From Candidatus Terraquivivens yellowstonensis (GTDB lineage Archaea; Thermoproteota; Nitrososphaeria_A; Caldarchaeales; Wolframiiraptoraceae): a stretch of 17,893 nt of DNA. The notes beneath the pieces were generated by a model that searched no databases, was not told where the DNA came from, and saw nothing but the letters and a program-made list of their open reading frames with translations. Numbering within the stretch: position 1 is the first letter of the stretch; every line of letters begins with the position of its first letter. Position numbers and translations under genes: made by a program. Where the stretch lies: contig JAKCEW010000014.1 of assembly GCA_023539445.1 (NCBI GenBank), positions 1 to 17,893 on the forward strand. The letters run 5' to 3'. Shown one piece after another: positions 1 through 6,147 of the stretch.

Positions 1-113
1 AAAAGGGTGTTTTGGATTACTTCGATGTTTGGAAGGCAATAAAAGTTGCATGGAAGGTTGGGGTAGAGGAGGCGTTAAAGATGGTTTTAAGAGGTGAAGA
101 GATTTGGAAATAG
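1..113 (+). CDS. C-terminal end of a probable pilus/secretion ATPase (partial)
   Basis: An open frame enters the window (first full codon at 3) and stops at TAG 111-113. The 36 visible residues begin KGVLDYFDVWKAIKVAW and are charged and helical. This resembles the C-terminal tail of archaeal GspE/ArlI/TadA-type ATPases, where a segment of the form 'kGi.dY.eV...I' follows the nucleotide-binding core. No Walker motif lies inside the window, so the family call rests on this short tail and on the next gene, a TadC/ArlJ-type membrane protein that normally sits directly downstream of its ATPase. The stop codon overlaps the start of that gene by 10 bases, suggesting translational coupling. If the call is right, the protein powers pilin assembly from the cytoplasmic face of the membrane. 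Confidence 0.5.
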   Translation, partial: KGVLDYFDVWKAIKVAWKVGVEEALKMVLRGEEIWK

Positions 114-1642
114 TGACAAAATTTCATAGGTCCATCAGGGGCGGTCTTCACAAAGCCGGCGACTTGAGCGAATTTTACACGACGATGTTACTCCTACTGA
201 CTTGCCTTTCCATGTCCAACATAAACGTCAAGGCAATCATTAGTAGGATGGCATCCGCAATAAATGTGATCGGCCCTTTATCCAAAATATTCCAAAAGAT
301 AAAGTCGTTAACGGAAAAATGGTCTTACGGGCTCCATGATGCTTATTCCACTATACTGGAAGATGTGAGGGATAAAAGGGTCAAAAGCACACTATTCAGG
401 ATGGGGCAAACTATCAAAGTGGGAGCTAACATTTCGGACTTTGCAAAGATAGAATTTGAGAGATTTATGTCAACCTCTGAGGCAGAATTTGATAGGTGCA
501 TGGACAGGCTCAAAAGGTTTTCCGAGGCCTATTCCGCACTTTTGACCTCTTTCGCATTCCTAACAGTCTCGATGTTATTGACTTCAATGATATACGGTGG
601 TATACAGCCTGAGCAAATTCTAATAACCTCTGCCGTCATGATGGTGACAACACTAGCCTGTACAGTATTCTTAATCTATAGGAGTGCGATAAAATTTCCG
701 GTTCTCCACTCTCTAAAAGAGAGACCGGGCGACATAGCAAAATTTGAGAGACTGATAATACCAACACTTATCGGAAGCATCTTGACGACTATCATAGTCG
801 GTGTGATTCCTATTTATTTTGACCTAACCGATTCAATATCTTACCTATACCCTGTCCCATTACCTTTCTTCCTTGGTTCTGTAGCTCCTATCATCATCGG
901 GCTATTGGGCAGGAAGGCCGTATCACGGGTAAAAGAGATGGAGGCGGCATTCTTATCCTTCGTTAAAGCCCTTGCCGACTCTTTATCAGTGACCAACTCC
1001 CTTAAGCTAGCTTTAAAGCCAGTATTGCTTAACGATTATGGCAGGCTTACGAAGCTCATAAAGAGGTTGATGAATAGGCTTAAGGCTGGGTTCGATGCTG
1101 GCATATGCCTATACCTTTTTGGTGTTGAAAGCGGCAGCAAGACCATAGCTTCATGTTCTTCCGTATTGGGCGAGTGTATAAGGTCTGGTGCCAAGGCGAG
1201 TGTCTACGGCAAGGTTTTAGGTGATTACACGAACTCCGTACTGATAAGAAGGAACAAGCGTGCCCAAGTCGCTGGCAACTTGAAAGGCATCCTCATACCA
1301 CTGCAGGCAACGTTATGTAGTGTTCTAGCACTAATCAAGGCCCTCACTGGAATATTTAGGAATCTAATGCAAATGGTCTCACCGTACATTTCCATAATAC
1401 AAGTCCCACCCGAACTTACAGTTAACATATACTTCTTTTCTGTGGTGCTTGCCGTTACTATCGGCAGTAGCCTCGCTGTATACTTCGTCGAAGGTGAGTC
1501 GCGATTTACGCTCCTCATGTACCTTGGTCTGCTTATGATTATCTCAGCAGCCTCATTCTTGGCAGTATCATTATCCGTTGAGTCGCTATTCCGCGCGATG
1601 TTTAATATAGAAGGATTAGGCGGCCTTGTGAAGGTGGGTTAA
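104..1642 (+). CDS. Archaeal type IV pilus/type II secretion membrane platform protein (TadC/ArlJ-like, GspF domain)
   Basis: The 512-residue polytopic protein has the layout of archaeal TadC/ArlJ (FlaJ) platform proteins. A charged helical cytoplasmic N-terminal part (residues 1-140) is followed by membrane segments near 145-165, 170-192, 215-240 and 250-268. A second charged cytoplasmic stretch (about 270-395) leads to three C-terminal membrane segments (about 395-420, 440-462 and 470-492). The length fits archaeal versions with two GspF-like halves. The role known for the family is to anchor the assembly ATPase and move pilins into the growing filament. The start is TTG at 104, six bases after a good ribosome binding site (GAGGTGA, 91-97) and inside the end of the preceding ATPase-like gene. 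A GTG at 113 is a weaker alternative. Which filament it serves (archaellum, adhesion pilus, other) cannot be told, since no pilin gene is visible. Confidence 0.75.
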   Translation: MEIVTKFHRSIRGGLHKAGDLSEFYTTMLLLLTCLSMSNINVKAIISRMASAINVIGPLSKIFQKIKSLTEKWSYGLHDAYSTILEDVRDKRVKSTLFRMGQTIKVGANISDFAKIEFERFMSTSEAEFDRCMDRLKRFSEAYSALLTSFAFLTVSMLLTSMIYGGIQPEQILITSAVMMVTTLACTVFLIYRSAIKFPVLHSLKERPGDIAKFERLIIPTLIGSILTTIIVGVIPIYFDLTDSISYLYPVPLPFFLGSVAPIIIGLLGRKAVSRVKEMEAAFLSFVKALADSLSVTNSLKLALKPVLLNDYGRLTKLIKRLMNRLKAGFDAGICLYLFGVESGSKTIASCSSVLGECIRSGAKASVYGKVLGDYTNSVLIRRNKRAQVAGNLKGILIPLQATLCSVLALIKALTGIFRNLMQMVSPYISIIQVPPELTVNIYFFSVVLAVTIGSSLAVYFVEGESRFTLLMYLGLLMIISAASFLAVSLSVESLFRAMFNIEGLGGLVKVG

Positions 1643-2188
1643 ATGCAGAATTTATCTGATACTGGATTAATGCTTACACTCTTTCTCTTCTTAGCGATAT
1701 TTTACATATGTGTGGCCTTGCTTTACGTAAAGCTCAAATCCAAAGCGGCAACCAATCCTCCAAGAAATGTCCAGACACGATACGCATTCAGCCAAGCCGA
1801 GTACTCAATCCCTCACGACAATTTTCACCGTACTACACGTGGAGAAGGGGACAAGATTGCAATGCAAGTTACACAAATACCCCAACCGACAAGGGCTGAT
1901 CCGAAACTTGAGCCTTCTTTACCCCAAACAATAAAAAGTGATGGGGAGCTTAGCTTTAAAGGAAGCACGGATGAGGCTAGAGAAATCGTGGAGGCGACAA
2001 AGAGTTCGGTAAAAGATACAGAGACAGCTAAAGATGTGGAAAAAGCGGATACCGTAACTTCAGAGCAGATCAAAACCTCGGATGATTGGGGTGGATTAGA
2101 GTATCACATAATCTCCGAGGATTTTGTTAAAAGCTTGAAGGATTTGAAAGATGCTGTTGACGAGCTCAGGAAGCGCATAAACATATAA
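1643..2188 (+). CDS. Small single-pass membrane protein of the pilus operon, function unknown
   Basis: The ATG follows the TAA of the TadC-like gene with no gap, so the two are very likely co-translated. The 181 residues start with one strong hydrophobic segment (about residues 8-29, LMLTLFLFLAIFYICVALLY), followed by a basic stop-transfer stretch and then a long hydrophilic, probably disordered region rich in K, E, S and T. The last 40 residues (after DDWGGLEYHII) are charged and could form a helix or short coiled coil. There is no cysteine motif and no class III signal-peptide site, so it does not look like a pilin. I do not recognise a family. Position suggests an accessory factor of the pilus machine, anchored in the membrane with a cytoplasmic tail. 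Confidence 0.65.
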   Translation: MQNLSDTGLMLTLFLFLAIFYICVALLYVKLKSKAATNPPRNVQTRYAFSQAEYSIPHDNFHRTTRGEGDKIAMQVTQIPQPTRADPKLEPSLPQTIKSDGELSFKGSTDEAREIVEATKSSVKDTETAKDVEKADTVTSEQIKTSDDWGGLEYHIISEDFVKSLKDLKDAVDELRKRINI

Positions 2189-2196
2189 TTTAAATA
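2189..2196 (+). promoter_or_regulatory. TATA box for the FrhB-like gene
   Basis: TTTAAATA begins immediately after the stop codon of the previous gene. Its centre is about 30 bases before the ATG at 2223, so the archaeal start point (about 26-27 bases downstream) would give a nearly leaderless mRNA. This suggests the FrhB-like gene is transcribed apart from the pilus operon. Confidence 0.6.
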
Positions 2197-2222
2197 GAGG
2201 GGAACTTCCAACTCTTATTGGA

Positions 2223-3599
2223 ATGACAACAGCAGTAAAGTTAAGCGCCGTCTTAAACTACACTCCGAGCTTTGAGCTTTTAAATAAATGGGTAATTGAA
2301 AAGCAACTTTGCTGCTATTGTGGCACCTGTGCAGGCGTATGTCCTAGGATAGGACTGGATGGAAAAGTTCCGAGGCTTGTAGATTATTGTTCTGAATGTG
2401 GAAACTGTTACAACCATTGCCCTCAAACATACACGCCCGTGAAGAAAATTGAGGAAAAGGTATTCCCTGGCACAAACAAGGAAGGAGCTTTGGGTTATTA
2501 TGAAAAATGTGTATTTGCACAGAGCACAGACAAAAATATACTTTCAATAGCGCAAAATGGTGGTTTAGTAACCACTTTGTTGATTCATGCTTTGGAGACC
2601 GGAATGATAGATGGTGCTATCGTGACAGTTGCAGATAAGGATTGGATGCCGAGGCCGCTACTCGCCAGAACTCCTGAGGAAATAAAGAAGGCGGCGGGTT
2701 CAAAATACGTTATGTCTCCAATAATGCTGGCTTATCGTTTGGTAATCAACGATCCGACTGTTAAGAAGGTTGCCATCGTAGGACTTCCATGCCAAGTCAA
2801 AGCTGCAAGGAAGTTGCAAACGGATCCTATCATTCCTGTTGAGAATGGAAAGATAGAGCTTATAATAGCTCTGTTCTGTCATAGGAACTTCTCTTACGAA
2901 GGGCTCATCTTAGAAACCGTTAAAAAGAAACTAAACATCGATCCATCCGAGGTAAAGAAGTTTGATATCTCAAAGGGCAAGTTCATGGTATATACCAAGG
3001 ACGGAAGGCAGGTAGAGCTACCGGTAAAGGATCTTGCCAAATATTCTTGGTCATCTTGTTCTTCCTGCGATGATTTCACGGGAAGGTTAGCAGACATATC
3101 TGTCGGCAATGCTGGTGTCGTAGATACAAACTGGAGCATGGCAATAATCAGGTCTAAGAAAGGGCTGGATCTCTTGAACGATGCTGTGAAGGCCGGAAAG
3201 CTGAGAGTAACCGAGTGCGGAGACGCTATAAATGTTGTATTAAAGGATGCACAAAAGAAGGCTGAGAGGCGGGAGAAGGTTAGTGAGGTACTGTACCAGC
3301 GCTTCTCCGAGCTCGGCGTACCTTCGGAAGACGTGCGGGCATACTTTACTCTGCTGACGTTAGGGGGCGCCAGTTCTGCAGAACTCTCAAAAGCACTCAA
3401 CATTAGCGTGACAGAGTTGGATACGATTCTTTCAAGACTTCTTGAAAGGGGATGGCTGACTAAGCAAGAGGATTATTACATACCCACTAGACCGTCAACC
3501 GTTATACGGATAGAGGCTGCAAGGCTCAACAACTTGATTAAGAAGGTTTTGGAAGAGGAGTCCGAGCTAGAAGGCATATATGCTAGGAAGTTTGGCTAG
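2223..3599 (+). CDS. FrhB/FdhB-family iron-sulfur flavoprotein with C-terminal winged-helix domain
   Basis: The 458-residue protein carries two ferredoxin-type [4Fe-4S] motifs at its N-terminus, CxxCxxCxxxCP with cysteines 30/33/36/40 and 56/59/62/66. The FrhB/FdhB core (coenzyme F420 hydrogenase/dehydrogenase beta subunit, N- and C-terminal domains) follows. Its hallmarks are QNGG (111-114), GLPCQV (187-192), the Cys at 219 and the CxxC...ADISVGNAG segment (279-297). Family members use FAD and Fe-S clusters to pass electrons between a partner and F420, ferredoxin or another acceptor in the cytoplasm. After residue 370 there is an extra module not usual in this family: a helix-turn-helix (LGGASSAELSKALNISVTEL) followed by LLERGWLTKQEDYYIP, which reads as a winged-helix DNA-binding domain. 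No hydrogenase or formate dehydrogenase partner gene lies nearby, so the electron partner is unknown. A redox-sensing regulator is a possible role. Confidence 0.8.
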   Translation: MTTAVKLSAVLNYTPSFELLNKWVIEKQLCCYCGTCAGVCPRIGLDGKVPRLVDYCSECGNCYNHCPQTYTPVKKIEEKVFPGTNKEGALGYYEKCVFAQSTDKNILSIAQNGGLVTTLLIHALETGMIDGAIVTVADKDWMPRPLLARTPEEIKKAAGSKYVMSPIMLAYRLVINDPTVKKVAIVGLPCQVKAARKLQTDPIIPVENGKIELIIALFCHRNFSYEGLILETVKKKLNIDPSEVKKFDISKGKFMVYTKDGRQVELPVKDLAKYSWSSCSSCDDFTGRLADISVGNAGVVDTNWSMAIIRSKKGLDLLNDAVKAGKLRVTECGDAINVVLKDAQKKAERREKVSEVLYQRFSELGVPSEDVRAYFTLLTLGGASSAELSKALNISVTELDTILSRLLERGWLTKQEDYYIPTRPSTVIRIEAARLNNLIKKVLEEESELEGIYARKFG

Positions 3600-3772
3600 C
3601 CGCGCCTTCCTCGTCTCTTTATTTCCTCCATTATCATAGGCATCAATCAAGTTTAATGTACACACTCTTCTTCACCGACACGTACGCGCCGATGTGCGGC
3701 ATTAAAGACGATTACACAAAATGAAGGGAGACATTCATCTCTAAAATTTGTGGGTATGGATTAGTGTAATTT
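3600..3772. other. Intergenic stretch with no supported gene
   Basis: Between the FrhB-like gene and tRNA-Asp I see no convincing coding region on either strand. The longest ATG-started frames are about 20 codons (for example + strand 3656-3724). A pyrimidine-rich stretch just after the stop codon (3605-3632, TCTCTTTATTTCCTCC) may serve as a terminator for the FrhB-like gene. Confidence 0.4.
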
Positions 3773-3782
3773 ACCCGGGTTC

Positions 3783-3787
3783 AAAAA
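3783..3787 (-). terminator. Oligo-T terminator of tRNA-Asp
   Basis: On the minus strand a run of five T lies four bases beyond the CCA end of the tRNA (context GATTTTTG). Short oligo-T runs are the usual archaeal termination signal. Confidence 0.5.
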
Positions 3788-3790
3788 TCT

Positions 3791-3897
3791 TGGCGCCCTT
3801 CGGCGGGCAGGGTTTCAACCCTCCCCATGGCCGGGATTTGAACCCGGGTCCGGCGGGCGACAGCCGCCGATACTAGACCGGACTATACTACCAGGGC
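3791..3897 (-). tRNA. tRNA-Asp (GUC) with an intron in the 3' acceptor strand, CCA encoded
   Basis: Read on the minus strand, the gene starts GCCCTGG TA GTAT and has a D-loop, an anticodon stem GGCGG/CCGCC with loop CTGTCGC (anticodon GUC), a four-base variable region, and a perfect T-stem CCGGG/CCCGG around TTCAAAT. After the T-arm only CCA of the acceptor strand follows directly; the rest (GGGC, discriminator G and an encoded CCA) comes 29 bases later. Removing those 29 bases gives CCAGGGC, a perfect seven-pair match to GCCCTGG. A possible minus-strand TATA element (CTTTTAGAG, about 3923-3931) lies about 30 bases upstream of the 5' end. Without the intron the uninterrupted gene could not form a stable acceptor stem. 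Confidence 0.88.
3799..3827 (-). other. 29-nt acceptor-stem intron of tRNA-Asp (position 68/69) with bulge-helix-bulge
   Basis: The intron falls between acceptor positions 68 and 69. A full splice motif can be drawn. Exon CGGC pairs with intron GCCG as the four-pair central helix. The flanking three-base bulges are CA|T and AA|G, each cut after the second base, which are exactly the cuts that restore the acceptor stem. An inner hairpin GGGGAGGG/CCCTGCCC closes the intron with one mismatch. Introns at non-canonical tRNA sites are known in Thermoproteota; placement in the acceptor strand is among the rarer ones. Confidence 0.8.
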
Positions 3898-3968
3898 TTC
3901 ATCTGTCTTGGCAAAAAAGAGACTCTAAAAGCAATTCTTAAAGTTTTTCTATACTCGGGGTAGCAACG

Positions 3969-3976
3969 AATTTATC
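3969..3976 (+). promoter_or_regulatory. TATA box for the nitroreductase gene
   Basis: AATTTATC is centred about 26 bases before the ATG at 3999, which predicts a leaderless mRNA. No ribosome binding site precedes the ATG, in agreement. The gene is divergent from tRNA-Asp, with about 100 bases of shared upstream DNA. Confidence 0.5.
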
Positions 3977-3998
3977 TGAGTACGAAAGTTTTGGCTGT

Positions 3999-4535
3999 AT
4001 GGAGCCGGAGGAGCTTTTAAATATAATAAAGGGAAGAAGGTCCGTAAGGAGTTTCTTGGAGAAGAAGATTCCGGACGAGCACCTGAAGCTCATAATGGAG
4101 GCAGGTATATGGGCTCCGAGCGGGAGCAACATACAGCCATGGCAGTTCGTTCTCGTGAGAGAGCCCGAATTGATAAGGAAGATAAAGCTCGTATCTCCGG
4201 GTCTATTCGGCAACCCTGACGCGTTGGTCGTCGCGTGCGTAGACAGGAATAGATACGAAAGGGCTGGAAAGCTTGGCTATACATTATCGCTCATGGATGT
4301 ATCCATGGCTGCACAGAACATGATGCTCATGGCGTACAGTCTCGGCATAGGTTCATGCCCGATAGCCTCTTTTAGCAAGCTGGCCTTGAAGGAAATCCTC
4401 GGGCTTCCAGATAATTTTGAGCCTGTCTTGATGATAAGCCTAGGTTACCCTGAAAAATGGCCCAGCCCTCCCGAGAGGAGGCCCCTTAGCGAGGTGGTTT
4501 ATGTAGATGGTTACGGAAAGCATTATAGAGGATGA
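3999..4535 (+). CDS. Nitroreductase-family FMN oxidoreductase
   Basis: The 178-residue protein fits the small single-domain nitroreductase family, FMN-dependent cytoplasmic dimers that use NAD(P)H to reduce nitro compounds, quinones, flavins or other substrates. Family landmarks are RRSVRSF (13-19, phosphate/FMN binding), APSGSNIQPW (39-48, FMN contact), the helix MDVSMAAQNMMLMAYSLGIGSC (99-120) with the usual GxGSC turn, and LGLPDNFEPVLMISLGYPE (134-152). The length is at the short end for the family. The physiological substrate cannot be inferred. Its last 29 bases overlap the next gene, implying co-expression. Confidence 0.85.
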   Translation: MEPEELLNIIKGRRSVRSFLEKKIPDEHLKLIMEAGIWAPSGSNIQPWQFVLVREPELIRKIKLVSPGLFGNPDALVVACVDRNRYERAGKLGYTLSLMDVSMAAQNMMLMAYSLGIGSCPIASFSKLALKEILGLPDNFEPVLMISLGYPEKWPSPPERRPLSEVVYVDGYGKHYRG

Positions 4536-4803
4536 GCACTTCAAGCTCCTGACTTTCCTCATAGTTAGCGCAAGAGGTTGCGTGGAGGAGCCGCCAATCT
4601 ACGGGCCTCTCAGACTGATAGATGCCGCAGAGAAGTTGATAGCCTTAATGGATAAGATGGGAAAGGCCGACGAAAGTTTGAGGGAAATAATGAAAACGAT
4701 ACATGAGAGAAAGTTTAGCGTCATGAAGGATGAGGCAGAGTTCATCAAGCTTCTGGACGAGCTTGTCCTGAAAATTTCAAGAATAATCAAAGAAGCACGG
4801 TGA
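4507..4803 (+). CDS. Small helical protein of unknown function, DUF6092-like
   Basis: The 98-residue protein overlaps the end of the nitroreductase gene by 29 bases in another frame. It is mostly helical. The core LLTFLIVSARGCVEEPPIYG and PLRLIDAAEKLIALM resembles what I remember of DUF6092, a small family found in archaea and actinobacteria; this match is from memory and tentative. A single cysteine (25) sits in the conserved-looking SARGCVEEP stretch. Its composition matches the neighbouring gene and there are no frame breaks, so it is probably a real gene. The overlap suggests it works with, or is at least made together with, the nitroreductase. Confidence 0.65.
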   Translation: MVTESIIEDEHFKLLTFLIVSARGCVEEPPIYGPLRLIDAAEKLIALMDKMGKADESLREIMKTIHERKFSVMKDEAEFIKLLDELVLKISRIIKEAR

Positions 4804-4842
4804 TTTCCTGGTGAAACCCTAAAACATGTTTAAAACCGGGAA

Positions 4843-4882
4843 TTTTGGCAAAATGTTAGTATATACTTTATCATTGCCAAAA
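4843..4882. promoter_or_regulatory. 40-bp perfectly symmetric element (candidate operator or bidirectional promoter)
   Basis: Nine-base arms TTTTGGCAA (4843-4851) and TTGCCAAAA (4874-4882) are exact reverse complements. Midway between them lies the ten-base palindrome AGTATATACT (4858-4867), with exactly six bases on each side. The centre resembles a TATA element readable both ways. There is no T-run after the second arm, so it is not a typical terminator. It sits about 100 bp upstream of the zinc-ribbon gene start, downstream of the nitroreductase pair. Confidence 0.55.
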
Positions 4883-4929
4883 ACACCCGATATAGCGCTC
4901 AGAGGCCGTTTTTGTCCCCTTAATAATTC

Positions 4930-4936
4930 TTATATA
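4930..4936 (+). promoter_or_regulatory. TATA box deciding the start of the zinc-ribbon membrane protein
   Basis: TTATATA is centred at 4933. Transcription would start near 4959-4960, exactly at an in-frame GTG (4960). This supports a leaderless mRNA with GTG 4960 as start rather than the upstream TTG at 4942, which lies before the predicted start point. Confidence 0.55.
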
Positions 4937-4959
4937 CAGTATTGAGATATGGAAGTGTC

Positions 4960-5634
4960 GTGGGTGGAAACATCATTATTTGTCCTAAGTGTGGTTCCGG
5001 GAATGTTGTGGGCTTAGCTGGTGAGTGGGAGTGTTTTGATTGCGGCTACAAGTTTAAGGTTAGTACGGTTGGTGTGAGGACCACCCCTTTAGCACCTGAA
5101 GCTGGGAAGCCACCCGTAGAAAAAGCAAAACCTATCTTAGACAGAAGGGCTGAACAGGCCAAAGCGTTCAGAACAAGCATGATGTATGGACAAGGGACGT
5201 CTTCATCGCCAATAAGACCTCACCAAAGCATAAGGAACTTTAAGATCGTAGGGCTGGTCGGCTTCTTCCTGAGCCTGCTTTCGCTGGCTTTGCCATGGAT
5301 GGAGGTTTCTACGATACTCGGTTTAAGCACCACGACCTATGGCTTCTCGACGGATGGTGTGATCTCGTTCATATTGTTGCTCGTCTGCTTGGGTTTGATC
5401 TTAACGCGGATGAGGAAGTGGAAGACCTATGTCACAATTTTTCTCTCGATCGTAGCCTTGGCAATAACCGCGGCAGCCGTACTGCGGGTTTCGGAAATTA
5501 TTAAAAGGGAGGCGGCTGGGATACCATGGATAAGCGTGAGCTGGGGACCGGGAGCGCCGCTAATGATAGTATCATGCCTCATTTTCATCGTAGCTGCGAT
5601 AATGATGTATCGCGCAATTAAGAGTTCTCAATGA
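4960..5634 (+). CDS. Zinc-ribbon protein with four membrane segments, function unknown
   Basis: Starting at GTG 4960 the protein has 224 residues. An N-terminal zinc ribbon (CPKC at 8-11, CFDC at 25-28) is followed by a flexible, proline- and lysine-containing linker (35-92) and four hydrophobic segments at about 95-113, 133-150, 155-176 and 198-217. LPWM follows the first membrane segment, as in several archaeal membrane proteins of this plan. The zinc ribbon would be cytoplasmic. Such proteins are common in archaea but have no established function. The frame extends upstream to TTG 4942, but promoter spacing favours 4960. It is likely a single-gene unit, since the next sequence downstream is a decayed gene on the other strand. 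Confidence 0.7.
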   Translation: MGGNIIICPKCGSGNVVGLAGEWECFDCGYKFKVSTVGVRTTPLAPEAGKPPVEKAKPILDRRAEQAKAFRTSMMYGQGTSSSPIRPHQSIRNFKIVGLVGFFLSLLSLALPWMEVSTILGLSTTTYGFSTDGVISFILLLVCLGLILTRMRKWKTYVTIFLSIVALAITAAAVLRVSEIIKREAAGIPWISVSWGPGAPLMIVSCLIFIVAAIMMYRAIKSSQ

Positions 5635-5679
5635 TTTCCTTTGGCTGCACCGCGTCGAATATCTTGAGAGCCTTACTCG

Positions 5680-6006
5680 GTTTTCTCGAATTTCATTTTC
5701 TGGTGGGAGCCAATTTTCATAGAAGTTCTGGTGCAGCATCCCAGCAGACTGCTAAAGCCTTCTAATATCTAGACCACCAGTCTCCCTCTACAACTTTGAG
5801 ATAAGCTATACAATTCATCATAATGTCTTAATTCGAGTCCTCTCTCAGCTGCTATTGCCTAGACTATCTGAGTGGCAGAGTTTTTCAGATGCTTGGACAT
5901 AATCTTTCTTTTTAAACAGTTCTTCTAGAAATTTACCTTCTGCCTTAGCTTTCTCTCTTAGAATAACTAGAGACGTCTCAGGAACTTCGAATGTAATCTT
6001 CACCAT
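5680..6006 (-). pseudogene. Decayed PaREP1/PaREP8-family gene
   Basis: On the minus strand an ATG at 6006 opens a 53-codon frame, MVKITFEVPETSLVILREKA, continuing to DYVQASEKL, then breaks near 5875. The match resumes in another frame with AIAAERGLELRHYDELYSL, preceded by a TAG (5859-5861). It returns to the first frame with ISKL, RETGGLDIRRL and QSAGMLHQNFYENWLPPE, interrupted by TAGs at 5788-5790 and 5752-5754 (the latter where a Trp is expected). These segments, in this order, match my knowledge of the archaeal PaREP1/PaREP8 family. At least two frameshifts and three stops show it is dead; the middle of the N-terminal half also looks deleted. The true 3' end is unclear and may reach 5618. 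Confidence 0.75.
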
Positions 6007-6113
6007 GATTTTCTACCATCAACAATGTTAATCATAGTAATTAACTTTTCATGAAATATTCGTCGGTGAATTGTTGTCATAAGCTTTGTCTTTGATTGTG
6101 GGATGAGGCACAT
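6007..6113. other. Intergenic DNA between the PaREP1 remnant and moeA
   Basis: A/T-rich sequence with no supported gene. It would hold the promoters of both the decayed minus-strand gene and moeA. A frame for moeA extends back to an ATG at 6103 (MRHIIFISKMVWFFY), but promoter position and family start both favour 6148. Confidence 0.4.
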
Positions 6114-6123
6114 AATATTTATT
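6114..6123 (+). promoter_or_regulatory. TATA box for moeA
   Basis: AATATTTATT is centred about 29 bases before the ATG at 6148, predicting a nearly leaderless mRNA that starts near 6145. It lies inside the extended reading frame, arguing against the upstream ATG at 6103. Confidence 0.5.
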
Positions 6124-6147
6124 TCTAAGATGGTCTGGTTTTTCTAC

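Larger units (their letters stand above)
3773..3849. repeat. 13-base inverted repeat pairing the tRNA-Asp T-arm with the sequence just past its 3' end
   Basis: ACCCGGGTTCAAA at 3773-3785 is the exact reverse complement of TTTGAACCCGGGT at 3837-3849. The second copy lies in the T-stem and T-loop of tRNA-Asp. In an extended tRNA transcript the downstream copy could pair with the T-arm and compete with correct folding. A chance match is possible, but 13 of 13 bases this close to the gene is notable. Confidence 0.6.

Noticed and set aside
2894-3403. A 169-codon minus-strand open frame opposite the FrhB-like gene
   Set aside because: It is a reverse shadow of conserved FrhB sequence, with a Ser/Thr/Phe-rich composition and no motif.
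3656-3724. A 22-codon plus-strand frame starting ATG upstream of tRNA-Asp
   Set aside because: It has no ribosome binding site or TATA at the right distance and no recognisable sequence.
3600-3770. Minus-strand traces resembling a ribbon-helix-helix antitoxin (VSVKKSVYIKLD, then another frame)
   Set aside because: The stretch is very short, broken after about 20 residues and has no partner toxin; the resemblance is too weak to call a pseudogene.
3771-3790. CCCGGGTTCAAA on the plus strand as the T-arm of a second tRNA
   Set aside because: The sequence after it cannot close a T-stem and no other tRNA arms are present upstream; it is the reverse complement of the tRNA-Asp T-arm.
4843-4882. The symmetric element as a transcription terminator hairpin of the nitroreductase pair
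   Set aside because: The arms are 22 bases apart with a second palindrome between them and no T-run follows; archaeal terminators rarely need such hairpins.
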